Positions 15,520-24,096 of a stretch of DNA of 48,713 nucleotides are shown here, piece by piece (the stretch's first letter is position 1; every line of letters begins with the position of its first letter). The stretch is from positions 10,996 through 59,708 of the forward strand of contig JAJTDM010000056.1 of the NCBI GenBank assembly GCA_021300575.1, given 5' to 3'. Made by a program: the position numbers and the translations under genes. This DNA is from Rubrivivax sp. GTDB taxonomy: Bacteria; Pseudomonadota; Gammaproteobacteria; Burkholderiales; Burkholderiaceae_C. A model generated the notes under the pieces. It was not told where the DNA came from and ran no database searches. It saw only the letters and a program-made list of their open reading frames with translations.

Positions 15520-16275
15520 TCAGGCTGATGGGGATGCCGCTGCGCGCTCCTGGCGCCATTGCACCAGGCGACGCATGTGACGCAGGGAGATCTGGTGCGC
15601 GTGGATGAGCCCCAGCGCCCCGCTCTTGTGCAGCTCCAGCACCTTCTCGTCGCTGAGCGCGGCGAATTTCTTCTCATCCACGGCCAGGAAACCGTCCACG
15701 GTGAGCGTCTTGCCGTCCGGCAAGGTGGCGTCGAAGCGCATCTCGGTGAGCAGGTCGGCCTTGACCAGGGCGTCGCCAAACAGCCGGGTGCGTTGCACCT
15801 CGGCCTCGATCTTCTCCAGCTGGTCACGCACGGCGGTCAGGTGCTCGCTGGGCTGCCCATCCTCGTTGAACAGAGCCGTGCCCTCGCTTTGCGACCAGCC
15901 CGACCAGGCCTCGTCGACGACCACGACCACGCGGGTGTCGTCCACCCGCGCGATGCCGAAGGGGTAAGCCTGCAGCAATGCGGGCAGGTAGCTGGCGCGC
16001 CAGGTGCCGCCTTGTTCCAGGTACAGGTTCTCCTTCTCGCGCAGGCCGAACACGGCCACGGGTGCGATCTGGCGATTGCCCTGGGGATCGTTGCCCGCAT
16101 TGACGAAGACGATGGGGTACTCCACGCAGGCGTCACCAAACTCCACCGAAGCGATGAACATCGCGTTCAGCTCCGACGCCACTGACCAGTTTGGTTGGGC
16201 GGGGGCAATGCGCCAGCCGCGGTGCGCAGTGGTGTCGACGGCGGCGGCCTTCTTGAACAGGGCGGGATTGATCAC
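15520..16275 (-). CDS. SapC family protein
   Basis: 251 aa with no signal peptide or membrane span. It fits the SapC family, named for a Campylobacter S-layer locus but of unknown biochemical role in most bacteria. Typical features are ASELNAMFIASVEFGDACVEYPIVFVNAG near the N-terminus and SWRASYLPALLQAYPF-like sequence in the middle (here TWRASYLPALLQAYPF). The GTG start at 16273-16275 directly abuts the stop of the upstream CorC-type gene and has AAGGAG 8 nt upstream. It is tightly coupled to both neighbours. Confidence 0.85.
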   Translation of the reverse strand: MINPALFKKAAAVDTTAHRGWRIAPAQPNWSVASELNAMFIASVEFGDACVEYPIVFVNAGNDPQGNRQIAPVAVFGLREKENLYLEQGGTWRASYLPALLQAYPFGIARVDDTRVVVVVDEAWSGWSQSEGTALFNEDGQPSEHLTAVRDQLEKIEAEVQRTRLFGDALVKADLLTEMRFDATLPDGKTLTVDGFLAVDEKKFAALSDEKVLELHKSGALGLIHAHQISLRHMRRLVQWRQERAAASPSA

Positions 16276-17580
16276 TCAGTCTTCTCCTTGGGGTTGGGGT
16301 GTGAGGGCGCTGACCAGCACCTTGTCCACGCGCTTGCCGTCGAGGTCCACGACCTCGAAGCGCCAGCCTTCCCATTCCACCGCATCAGCGGTGGCGGGCA
16401 GGCGGCCCAGCAAGAGCATGATCATGCCCGCCAGCGTGTTGTATCGGCCCCGGTCCTCTTCGGGAAGCTCCCGGAGGTCCAGGCGGTCCTTCATCTCCGG
16501 CACGGGGATCAACCCGTCCATCAGCCAACTGCCATCTTCGCGCTTCACGGCCCAGGCGTCCTCGCCGGAGGGCACCGTGAACTCGCCCGTGATCGCCTCC
16601 AGCACGTCGCGCTCGGTGATCAGGCCCTGCACCGCCCCGTATTCGTCCACCACGAACACCAGTTCGCTGGTGGACGCACGCAAATGTTCGAGCAATTCCA
16701 TGCCCGAGAGCGTTTCCGGCACAAACACGGGCGCCTGCAGGTGGTCCGCCAGGTTCAACGCCTGCCCGCGCACCACGGGCGTCACCAGGCGGTGGGCCGG
16801 CAGCACGCCAATCACCTCGTCCAGGCCGCCACGGCACACCGGATAACGCGAGCGACCGTTCTCGGCCATGGTGGCCAGTGTTTCCTCCAGCGGCGCGTTG
16901 ACATCCAGCCACGCGATCTCCGCGCGCGGCACCATCATCGAGCCGATCTGGCGGTCGTCCAGGCGGAAGACGTTGCGCACCATCTGGTGCTCCTGCGCCT
17001 CGATCACGCCAGCGTCCAAACCCTCTTCCAGGCTGGCGGCAATCTCTTCTTCCGTCACGCTGCGGGCCACCTGGCCCTTTAGGCCCAACAGGCGCAGCAC
17101 CCCTTCGGTGCTGGCCCCCAGCAGCAGCACGAAGGGCCGCGTGGCCGCCGACAGCCAGTTCATGGGGCGCGAGACCAGCCGCGCGACTGTCTCCGGGAAC
17201 ATCTGCCCCACGCGCTTGGGCACCAGTTCGCCGAAGATGATGGTGAGGAACGTGATGATCACCACCACCAAGGCCGTGGCCGTGAGCTGTGCGGCCTGGG
17301 CCGTCACCGTGAAGTGTGCGGTGATCCAGGCAGCCAGCGGCGGGGAGAAAGCCGCCTCACCCACGATACCGTTGAGCACGCCGATGGAGGTGATGCCGAT
17401 CTGCACCGTGGACAGGAACTTGGTCGGGTTCTCGTGCAGGTCCATCGCGGCCTGCGCCCCACCCTCGCCGGCTTCCACCATCACCTGCAGCCGCGCCTTA
17501 CGGCTGGCGGTGAGCGCCATCTCCGACATCGCAAAGGCGCCGTTCAGGAGGATCAGGAAAACCAGCAGTGCAACGTCCAT
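16276..17580 (-). CDS. CorC/HlyC family membrane protein (DUF21-CBS-CorC_HlyC)
   Basis: 434 aa. Three to four N-terminal hydrophobic helices form the DUF21 domain, including LNGAFAMSEMALTASRKARL near residues 13-32. Two CBS domains follow (about 205-330, with MMVPRAEIAWLDV and VVDEYGAVQGLITERDVLEAI), then a CorC_HlyC domain ending in FEVVDLDGKRVDKVLVS. Members are linked to magnesium/cobalt export or resistance, although older annotation calls them hemolysins. The start ATG at 17580 lies 59 bp from the divergent apaH. Length is normal. Confidence 0.93.
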   Translation of the reverse strand: MDVALLVFLILLNGAFAMSEMALTASRKARLQVMVEAGEGGAQAAMDLHENPTKFLSTVQIGITSIGVLNGIVGEAAFSPPLAAWITAHFTVTAQAAQLTATALVVVIITFLTIIFGELVPKRVGQMFPETVARLVSRPMNWLSAATRPFVLLLGASTEGVLRLLGLKGQVARSVTEEEIAASLEEGLDAGVIEAQEHQMVRNVFRLDDRQIGSMMVPRAEIAWLDVNAPLEETLATMAENGRSRYPVCRGGLDEVIGVLPAHRLVTPVVRGQALNLADHLQAPVFVPETLSGMELLEHLRASTSELVFVVDEYGAVQGLITERDVLEAITGEFTVPSGEDAWAVKREDGSWLMDGLIPVPEMKDRLDLRELPEEDRGRYNTLAGMIMLLLGRLPATADAVEWEGWRFEVVDLDGKRVDKVLVSALTPQPQGED

Positions 17581-17639
17581 GCGCGCCGCCCATGCAGGCG
17601 GTGGCAGTTCAGGGGCGTCAAGGGTAGCAGAATCTCCCC

Positions 17640-18470
17640 ATGATCCTGCTCATTGGTGACCTGCAAGGCTGCTGCGATCCGCTGGACCGCCTGCTGGCGG
17701 AGACGGGCTTTTCGCCGTCGCGCGACCGCCTGGTGGTGCTGGGCGACCTGGTCAACCGCGGGCCCGCTTCGCTGCGGGTGCTGCAGCGCCTGGCGGCGCT
17801 GGGGGCCTCGGCGCGTTGTGTGCTGGGCAACCACGACCTGCACCTCCTGGCCGTGGCCCATGGCGTACGCCGCGCCCACCGCAGCGACACCGTGCAGCAG
17901 GTGCTGGACGCCCCCGAGCGCGCGCACTGGCTGGATTGGCTGCGCCACCAGCCCCTGGCGCTGACGGAGGCCGGCTGGCTGTGCGTCCATGCCGGCCTGC
18001 CGCCGGGCTGGGACGCGGCGCAAGCCCTGGCGCTGGCGGCCGAGGTCAGCACGGTGCTGGCGGGTGACGATCTGCCCGGCTTCCTGGCCACCATGTACGG
18101 CAACGAGCCGGCGCGTTGGGACGACGGGCTGCAAGGCGCAGACCGCATGCGCTTCATCGTCAATGCCCTGACGCGCATACGGTTCTGCGCCGAGGACGGT
18201 ACGCTGGAGTTGCAGACCAAGGAAGGGCTGGCCGCCACCCCCTCCGGGCTGTACCCCTGGTTCGACACGCCCGGCCGGCGCAGCGCCGGGCAGGCCATAG
18301 CCTTTGGCCACTGGAGCACCCTGGGCCTGGTGAACCGGCCTGACCTGTTGGGGCTGGACACCGGATGCGTCTGGGGCGGCACTCTCAGCGCTGCGCGCGT
18401 GGACGGCGGGCGCCGCGAGCTGCTGCAGGTGCCCTGCCCGCAAGCCCAGGCGCCGGCCAAGGCACAATGA
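17640..18470 (+). CDS. apaH: Symmetrical bis(5'-nucleosyl)-tetraphosphatase ApaH
   Basis: 276 aa, normal length. It hydrolyses Ap4A to two ADP and can remove Np4 caps from RNA. The calcineurin-type metallophosphatase motifs are all present: IGDLQGC near residue 6, LGDLVNRGP near 39-47, GNHDLHLL near 63-70, VHAGLPPGW, and the late FGHWSTLGL. The first 16 residues match the family start, so ATG at 17640 is secure. It is divergent from the CorC-type gene and ends 10 bp before a tRNA gene. Confidence 0.96.
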   Translation: MILLIGDLQGCCDPLDRLLAETGFSPSRDRLVVLGDLVNRGPASLRVLQRLAALGASARCVLGNHDLHLLAVAHGVRRAHRSDTVQQVLDAPERAHWLDWLRHQPLALTEAGWLCVHAGLPPGWDAAQALALAAEVSTVLAGDDLPGFLATMYGNEPARWDDGLQGADRMRFIVNALTRIRFCAEDGTLELQTKEGLAATPSGLYPWFDTPGRRSAGQAIAFGHWSTLGLVNRPDLLGLDTGCVWGGTLSAARVDGGRRELLQVPCPQAQAPAKAQ

Positions 18471-18480
18471 GGCTTGTTCT

Positions 18481-18570
18481 GGAAGCGTGGCCGAGCGGTT
18501 TAAGGCACCGGTCTTGAAAACCGGCGACGGGGGAACCCGTCCGTGAGTTCGAATCTCACCGCTTCCGCCA
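18481..18570 (+). tRNA. tRNA-Ser (anticodon TGA)
   Basis: 90 nt including an encoded CCA end. The acceptor stem pairs GGAAGCG with CGCTTCC. The anticodon loop CTTGAAA has TGA at 18515-18517, there is a long class II variable arm (GACGGGGGAACCCGTC region), and the T arm is GTGAG-TTCGAAT-CTCAC. The anticodon and long variable arm identify serine, reading UCA codons. There is no duplicated 3' end nearby to suggest an integration site. Confidence 0.97.
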
Positions 18571-18704
18571 GGACCACGAACCGCTTTGCGGCGCCAGCAT
18601 CCCGCATCCAGAACACGTGTTTCGCAGCCTGACAGGGCTGTTCAGCCGGGGGGACGAGGCGGAGCTGGCGACGCGAGCCCGTCCGTAGCTGCATCCACAG
18701 AGCC

Positions 18705-20252
18705 CTACAACGGTTCCTCCGCCATCAGGATCCAGGGAGCACTGGGCTGGATTCGGGCACGCAACATCCAGCGCTCGAAGTCCTCGGCGGGCAAGGGGCG
18801 GCTGAACAGGTAACCCTGCATCACATGGCAACCCAGGCTGTGCAGCACCTGCGCCTGCCGCTCGGTCTCCACCCCCTCGGCCACCACGCCCAGGCCCAGG
18901 GAACGGGCCAGCGCGATGATGGCCGTGGCCACGGCCTCGCTCTGCGGCGTGCGGCCCAGGTCGCGCACGAAACTGCCGTCGATCTTGAGTTCAGAGATGG
19001 GCAGCGTGGTCAGGTACGACAGCGAGGAGTAGCCAGTACCGAAGTCATCGATAGAGATGCGCACCCCAATGTCATTGAGCCGATGCAGCGCGGGAAACAC
19101 ACCCTGCTGGCCCTTCATCAGGCCGGTTTCCGTGATTTCCAGTTGGATGGAGTCCAGGGGCACGCCGCAGGCCAGGGCACTGAGGCGGATGTGGTCCACC
19201 AGGTCGGCCCGCTCGAAGAGCCGACTGGGCAGGTTGACCGCAATGGAGTGGCTGAACCCGAATCCATCCCGCCAGGCACGCAACTGTCGGGCGGCCTCAC
19301 CCAAGGCCCACTTCGACATGGGCAAGATCAGGCCGATCTCCTCGGCCAGCGGGATGAAGTCCCCCGGCGGCACGAGCCGCCCCGCACGCTTCCAACGCAT
19401 CAGGGCTTCGGCCCCCACCACGCAGCCCTGTTGCACATCCACCTTGGGTTGGTAGTGCAGCACCAGTTCCTGCCGCTCCAGGGCCTTGTACAGCGCTGTT
19501 TCGATCGCCAGGCGTTCACGCCCGGAGGTCGCCAGGCTGGGGGCGTACACCGCCGTGGCGTTGCGCCCCGAGGCCTTGGCAGAGTACATGGCCACGTCCG
19601 CATTGCGCATCAGGTCCAGCATGTTCAGGCCGTCACGCGGAAAAAGGGCCACGCCCACGCTGGCGGTTACGATGCACTCCTGTCCGGCCACGTAGATGGG
19701 CGCCTTCATGGACTCCAGGATGCGGGAAGCCACGTGTTCGGCGTCTTGTTCACTCGCCACCTCGGGCAGGAGCGCCACGAACTCGTCACCCCCCAGCCTG
19801 CCCACGGCTTCCAGCGTTCGGTGGGCACGGTTGCTGCCGGTCTCTGCGGCCACCTCGGTGACCTGTTCGCTGTGACGCACGCATAAGCGCAAGCGCTTGG
19901 CCACCTCGGCCAGGAGTTCGTCTCCAGCGGCGTGGCCCAAGGTATCGTTGATGACCTTGAAACGGTCCAGGTCGATGAGCAACAGGCTGCACAAATGGCC
20001 TTGGCGCCGAGCGTGCTCCAGCGCTCGCTCGGTACGCCACAGCAGTTGCCTGCGGTTCGGCAGCCCGGTGAGGGAATCGAAGTTCGCCAGGTGGCGGATC
20101 TTGTCCTCTGCTGTCCGCCGGTCGGTCACGTCCTGCACGACACCGGTGTAGTTGCCGCTGAGACCAGGGCCCTCACTGTCAGGCTCGCCCTCCAGATGGA
20201 TGACACGGCGCCGTCCATCAGGGAGTTCGATGGCCACGTCCGTTGCCAGCAC
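18705..20252 (-). CDS. GGDEF-EAL cyclic-di-GMP protein, apparently the 3' part of a broken REC-PAS-GGDEF-EAL gene
   Basis: 515 aa from a GTG start. The first 50 residues look like the C-terminal half of a PAS/PAC sensor domain, ending in GVVQDVTDRRTAEDKI. Next comes a diguanylate cyclase domain (FDSLTGLPNRR, then GRLGGDEFVALL) with an insertion before GGDEF and no visible RxxD inhibitory site. The EAL phosphodiesterase domain has its catalytic landmarks: GAEALMRWKR, ITETGLM, IDDFGTGYSSLSYL, LKIDGSFVRDL and VAEGVET. The 5' end overlaps a REC gene in another frame, and the N-terminal half of the PAS domain is missing, so this may be a truncated product. Both GGDEF and EAL motifs are intact, so it could still make or degrade c-di-GMP. 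Confidence 0.85.
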   Translation of the reverse strand: MLATDVAIELPDGRRRVIHLEGEPDSEGPGLSGNYTGVVQDVTDRRTAEDKIRHLANFDSLTGLPNRRQLLWRTERALEHARRQGHLCSLLLIDLDRFKVINDTLGHAAGDELLAEVAKRLRLCVRHSEQVTEVAAETGSNRAHRTLEAVGRLGGDEFVALLPEVASEQDAEHVASRILESMKAPIYVAGQECIVTASVGVALFPRDGLNMLDLMRNADVAMYSAKASGRNATAVYAPSLATSGRERLAIETALYKALERQELVLHYQPKVDVQQGCVVGAEALMRWKRAGRLVPPGDFIPLAEEIGLILPMSKWALGEAARQLRAWRDGFGFSHSIAVNLPSRLFERADLVDHIRLSALACGVPLDSIQLEITETGLMKGQQGVFPALHRLNDIGVRISIDDFGTGYSSLSYLTTLPISELKIDGSFVRDLGRTPQSEAVATAIIALARSLGLGVVAEGVETERQAQVLHSLGCHVMQGYLFSRPLPAEDFERWMLRARIQPSAPWILMAEEPL

Positions 20253-20728
20253 AGAGCGGTGGGGTCCAGGGCGCGCGCCAGGCGGGCACGGCTGCGCAGC
20301 AACTCCTGCCGGGTGCGGGAGGCCCGCAGCAGGTACCGCAGTCGCCCTTCAAGCAGGCTCCACTGCGGCGTCTTCACGAAAAAGTCGGTGGCGCCCGCGC
20401 GGTAGGCCCGGTTGATCGAATCGTCGTCGTCCAGGCCGGTGAGCATCAGCACCGGCACGTGTTCCAGGGCCGGCAGGGCCCGCAGCCGCTCGCACGTTAC
20501 AAAACCGTCCAGGTCCGGCATCAGGGCGTCCAGCACCACGATATCGGGTATCGTCGTGCGCAGGTACCCTAGCGCAGCACGGCCCGTGGAAAACTGGGTG
20601 ACCACGAACCCGCGGCCCCGCAACGCCATGGCCGTCACCATGAGGTTCACCTCGTCGTCGTCGACGAGCAGAACCGAGGGCGAAGCCTCGAGGAGCGTGT
20701 CTTCCGAAGGGGCGGATGCGGCTGTCAC
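20126..20728 (-). CDS. Response regulator receiver domain, out of frame with the downstream GGDEF-EAL gene
   Basis: 200 aa from GTG at 20728. Residues 18-136 are a receiver domain: acidic DDDE at 23-26, phosphorylation site Asp67 in VVLDALMPDLDG, Thr97 in LMLTG, and Lys119. A helix RTRQELLRSRARLARA follows, as in proteins that continue into PAS-GGDEF-EAL. From about residue 154 the frame is the shadow of the GGDEF-EAL gene, so the last 45 residues look non-native. The longer frame to ATG 20815 contains rare codons and is not favoured. No strong ribosome site is seen. Read with 18705-20252 it looks like one signalling gene split by a frame change near 20255-20285. Confidence 0.65.
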   Translation of the reverse strand: MTAASAPSEDTLLEASPSVLLVDDDEVNLMVTAMALRGRGFVVTQFSTGRAALGYLRTTIPDIVVLDALMPDLDGFVTCERLRALPALEHVPVLMLTGLDDDDSINRAYRAGATDFFVKTPQWSLLEGRLRYLLRASRTRQELLRSRARLARALDPTALCWQRTWPSNSLMDGAVSSIWRASLTVRALVSAATTPVSCRT

Positions 20729-20884
20729 GGCAATCGCGTCATGAACCCATAAGCATAGCCCCAACTTGAGCCGCCGCCCAGGCATCTCTCGCCGAAAGCT
20801 TGAAACGGTGAGCATTGACCGCGGTACTGCGTGTCAGATGCGCAAGCCGCCCCGGGTCCTGGGCTGTCCGTAAAATCACTGCCC

Positions 20885-21949
20885 ATGAGGACGCGCCTGC
20901 TGCAGCCCGGTCGGGTCGCCACTGTGGCGGGCTGGGGAGCCACGCTGGCCACGGCCTTTGCGCCGTTGACAACGGCGGCTCAGCCGCAAACCGCTGTGGT
21001 CACCTCCGGCCCCTGGCTGCTGGCCGTTGTTCTGCTGGTGCTGGCAGTGGTGGTGGGCTTGGCCTGCGCACTGGGATACGCCTGGGGGCGGAAGGTGTCG
21101 GCCTCGAAGGCCACTGTGCACGCAGGTGACCCCAGCCGCCCGGGCGATCCTCCCCGGCAGGGCCTGGTTTCCAGCCCCGTGCACACCGCAGCTCAGGAAT
21201 TCACGACTGCTGACGTCACATCGCCTGCGGTGGCAGGACCAGAGCCCACGCCCACGCCCGCGCCCGCCCCGGCACCAAACCCGGATGAAGCCCTGTCCTT
21301 CAGCTACACGGTGTCTCACGATCTGCGGGCGCCCGTGAGGGTGGTGGACGGTTTTGCCCGCATCCTGAAGGAAGACTACAGCCGGCAGATGGACCGCATC
21401 GCCAACGACCATCTGGACCGTATCCTGGCAGCTGCGTCGCGCATGAACGCGATGATCGACGCCATGCTGTCGCTGGCACAGTTGACCAGCCAGCCCCTGG
21501 CCCGGCAGCCGGTGAACCTGAGCCAACTGGCGACCTACATCCTGGAAGACCTTCGCCGCGCACAGCCTGAACGCGCGGTCCAGGCGGACATCGAGCCCGA
21601 CCTCCAGGTGCTGGGTGACCCCACCTTGATGCGGCAGTTGATGGAAAACCTGCTGTCCAACGCCTGGAAGTACACCGGCAAGACCGCGTGCGCCAGCATC
21701 CGGGTGCGGGCGATGCAGCAGGAAGGTCAACGTGTCTTCGAGGTGAGCGACAACGGCGCGGGCTTCGACATGCGGTCTGCCGAACGGCTGTTCGGCCTGT
21801 TCCAGCGACTGCACAGTGCGAACGACTTTCCGGGCACAGGCGTAGGCCTGGCATCGGTGCAGCGCATCGTGCGCCGCCATGGCGGGGACGTCTGGGCCGA
21901 ATCGAAGCCGGGTCAGGGCTCGAGCTTCTGCTTCACGATCAAGACCTGA
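20885..21949 (+). CDS. Membrane-bound sensor histidine kinase
   Basis: 354 aa. A hydrophobic segment near residues 43-66 (LLAVVLLVLAVVVGLACALG) follows a probable periplasmic N-terminus. A Pro/Ala-rich linker (TPTPAPAPAP) leads to a HisKA domain with SYTVSHDLRAPVRVVDGF, whose His is the phosphorylation site. The HATPase domain has NLLSNAWKYT (N box), VSDNGAGFDM (G1) and GTGVGLASVQRIVRRHGG (G2). The DHp sequence resembles the phytochrome/light-sensor kinase group, but there is no obvious sensor domain. An in-frame start at 20831 is possible. It is divergent from the REC gene, a possible partner. Confidence 0.88.
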   Translation: MRTRLLQPGRVATVAGWGATLATAFAPLTTAAQPQTAVVTSGPWLLAVVLLVLAVVVGLACALGYAWGRKVSASKATVHAGDPSRPGDPPRQGLVSSPVHTAAQEFTTADVTSPAVAGPEPTPTPAPAPAPNPDEALSFSYTVSHDLRAPVRVVDGFARILKEDYSRQMDRIANDHLDRILAAASRMNAMIDAMLSLAQLTSQPLARQPVNLSQLATYILEDLRRAQPERAVQADIEPDLQVLGDPTLMRQLMENLLSNAWKYTGKTACASIRVRAMQQEGQRVFEVSDNGAGFDMRSAERLFGLFQRLHSANDFPGTGVGLASVQRIVRRHGGDVWAESKPGQGSSFCFTIKT

Positions 21950-21979
21950 AGACCACGGGCTTTGGGCGGCCCAGCCGTC

Positions 21980-22594
21980 CTAGGCTTCTCGCGTGGCGGC
22001 CAACTCTTCCACCGCCAGCACCACCCGCTGCGCCTGCGCGGCAACGGAACGCTTCTCGGCTGCGGCCAACTTGCGCAGCCGCGCAAGGGCTTCAGCCCGG
22101 CTGAGCGAAAAGCGGTGCATCAGCACCCCCAACGCCAGCGGCACCAGAGCCTCCAGGACAGACGCCTCGTCGGCCGGTTCCTGGGGTAACGGCTGCGCCT
22201 GGGCCTGTTCGGCCGCCTTCATCTGCTGGGCACGGGCGTAGGCCGCATCGATGGTGGGCACGATCTGCCCGACTTCCAGCGGCTTGACCAGGTAGGCCAG
22301 TGCCCCCAGCGCCTTGACCTTGGCCACGGTCTGCTCATCTGAGAACGCCGACAGGAAGACAAAGGGGGTGTGCCCCACCTCCCGCAAGTACTGCGCCACA
22401 TCGAAGCCGGTCTTGCCCTCCATGCGGATGTCCAGCAAGGCAATGTCCGGTCGGTGCTGGCGCGCCAGCAGGATCGCATCGTCACCATTGTCAGCGTCAA
22501 TGACTTCGTAGCCCGCCTGCGACAACCCATGGGTCACCATCGCGAGCACCAAGCGGTCGTCGTCTACGACGAGGATCTTTCCCTTTGCGGCCAT
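21980..22594 (-). CDS. Response regulator with ANTAR RNA-binding domain
   Basis: 204 aa. The receiver domain (residues 5-120) has acidic residues 11-13, phosphorylation site Asp55 in ALLDIRMEGKTGF, and Lys104. After an Ala/Gln linker comes an ANTAR domain (about 142-200, VLMHRFSLSRAEALARLRKLAAAEKRSV...). ANTAR domains bind paired hairpins in nascent RNA and prevent termination, so the regulator acts on RNA rather than DNA. It lies 68 bp downstream of a HisKA_2-type kinase gene on the same strand, the usual partner arrangement. Its target hairpins were not found in the window. Confidence 0.9.
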   Translation of the reverse strand: MAAKGKILVVDDDRLVLAMVTHGLSQAGYEVIDADNGDDAILLARQHRPDIALLDIRMEGKTGFDVAQYLREVGHTPFVFLSAFSDEQTVAKVKALGALAYLVKPLEVGQIVPTIDAAYARAQQMKAAEQAQAQPLPQEPADEASVLEALVPLALGVLMHRFSLSRAEALARLRKLAAAEKRSVAAQAQRVVLAVEELAATREA

Positions 22595-22662
22595 GACGGA
22601 ATTATCCTCTTCCAGGCGCGACCGGCAGACCCGGCCCGGCCGGTATCGTGGCTTGCGAAGGA

Positions 22663-24081
22663 TCAGCCATCTTTGCGCACCGCGGGCGGGCGCAGCAACA
22701 CCCGGGCCACCACCTCGGCACCGTCCTGCGTCAGGGTGAACTCCGCCGCACGCCGCGGCAGCAGGGCACGCACCAGCCCCAGACCGCTGGCGCCAAAAGG
22801 GACGCTGGCGAGATCAAACCCTTCACGCAGGACACCCCTGCTGACGATCTCCAGCGTGACGTCGGCTGCTGCAGCACGCAAGCGGCAGGTCACCGGGTCC
22901 TTGGCCCCGTGCTTGATGGCGTTGGTCAGCAATTCGTTGGCGGTCAGGGCCACGGGAATGGCCTCGGCCTCGGGCAGACGCCAGCGCTCAGGCTCGGCAC
23001 CTTCGATCTGAACCTCGATGGGGTGATGAAAGGTCTTCTGCACCGCCGTGGCCACGGCCTTGAGCAGGCCGGACAGCACCACCGGGCCGCTGGAGCCCAC
23101 CTGCAGGCCGTAGACCTGGGCGATGGCCTGCAACTGGCCCACGGCGTCCGAGAGGATCGGGGCCACCTCAGGGAAGCGGGCCGATGCCTGCTGCAGCAGA
23201 CCGGCCACGCCTTGAAGATTGTTCTTGATGCGGTGGTGCACCTCCTGCACCAGCATGCCGCGCTGCGCGATGGCCGCGTCGAAGCGTTCCTGCTCGGCTG
23301 CCCGCAGGTCCGTCACCTCGGTGGCCACCAGCAGGATCTGTCCTTGCGCCGAGTCTTCGTGGGCACTGGCCGACACCAGGCGCATATCCCACACCCGGCT
23401 GTGAGAGCCGTCGGCCGCCGCCCGAACCACCTCCCGGCGCACCCCCGTGGGGAACTCCGCGGCCAGCTCCAGGTTGGCCATCAGGCTGGCACCCGGCTCG
23501 GCCGCCGGCAGGGCGGCGATCCACTGCTCAGGCGTGCGGCCCAGCAAGGTGTCCATCGCTGCGCCCAGGAAGTCCTCCGCCAGGTGATTCATCTGCTGCA
23601 GTCGGCCAGAGGGCCACTCGAACAGGGCCATGGCCATGGGGGCGATCTCCAGCATGCGCTGCAACGAGACCTGGGCGCGGGCTCCCAGCAATGCCGCCTG
23701 TTGGGCCTGCGGGTCTTCCGGTGGCGGGGCCAGGCACAGCAGAACCTGCGGTGCAGTCGAGGCGTCCTGCACCGCCAGGGCGCCCCACAGCCGCAAGGTG
23801 CACGCGCTGCCATCGGCACGCTGCCATCGGCCCTGCCCTGCCACCACCGTGGCCGGCGCCCCGGCTGCCAACACGCGGTCATGCAGCTCGCAGAGGTCGG
23901 TGAACACGGTGCCAGCGGACAGCGGGGCATCGTGCAAGGCCATGCCGACCAGGGCCTGCGGCACCATGCCCAACAGCGCCGAGGCGGTCTCGTTGGCCTC
24001 GACGATCAAGCCATGCCGGACCCTGAGCAACCCCAGCCCCGCCGAAGACACAAGCGAAGTCAGGGCGTCTGCGCGGGTCAT
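22663..24081 (-). CDS. Soluble sensor histidine kinase, HisKA_2/HWE type with PAS domains
   Basis: 472 aa with no membrane span. Residues 1-120 and about 145-265 look like PAS domains (GLIVEANETASALLGMVP; MLEIAPMAMALFEWPSGRLQQMN; ending in LLVATEVTDLRAAEQERF). The dimerisation domain has VQEVHHRIKNNLQGVAGLL near residues 275-293, the HisKA_2 signature, and the ATPase domain has LTANELLTNAIKHG and GASGLGLVRALL. Kinases of this class commonly pair with ANTAR response regulators, and one follows 68 bp downstream. The gene comes 15 bp after the broken EAL/HDOD gene, so all are likely one transcript behind flgL. Confidence 0.9.
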   Translation of the reverse strand: MTRADALTSLVSSAGLGLLRVRHGLIVEANETASALLGMVPQALVGMALHDAPLSAGTVFTDLCELHDRVLAAGAPATVVAGQGRWQRADGSACTLRLWGALAVQDASTAPQVLLCLAPPPEDPQAQQAALLGARAQVSLQRMLEIAPMAMALFEWPSGRLQQMNHLAEDFLGAAMDTLLGRTPEQWIAALPAAEPGASLMANLELAAEFPTGVRREVVRAAADGSHSRVWDMRLVSASAHEDSAQGQILLVATEVTDLRAAEQERFDAAIAQRGMLVQEVHHRIKNNLQGVAGLLQQASARFPEVAPILSDAVGQLQAIAQVYGLQVGSSGPVVLSGLLKAVATAVQKTFHHPIEVQIEGAEPERWRLPEAEAIPVALTANELLTNAIKHGAKDPVTCRLRAAAADVTLEIVSRGVLREGFDLASVPFGASGLGLVRALLPRRAAEFTLTQDGAEVVARVLLRPPAVRKDG

Positions 24082-24096
24082 CTGCGATGCGGCCGC

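Noticed and set aside
18545..18704. tRNA-Ser 3' end as an integration site for a mobile island
   Set aside because: No repeated copy of the tRNA 3' end and no integrase gene were seen in the window.
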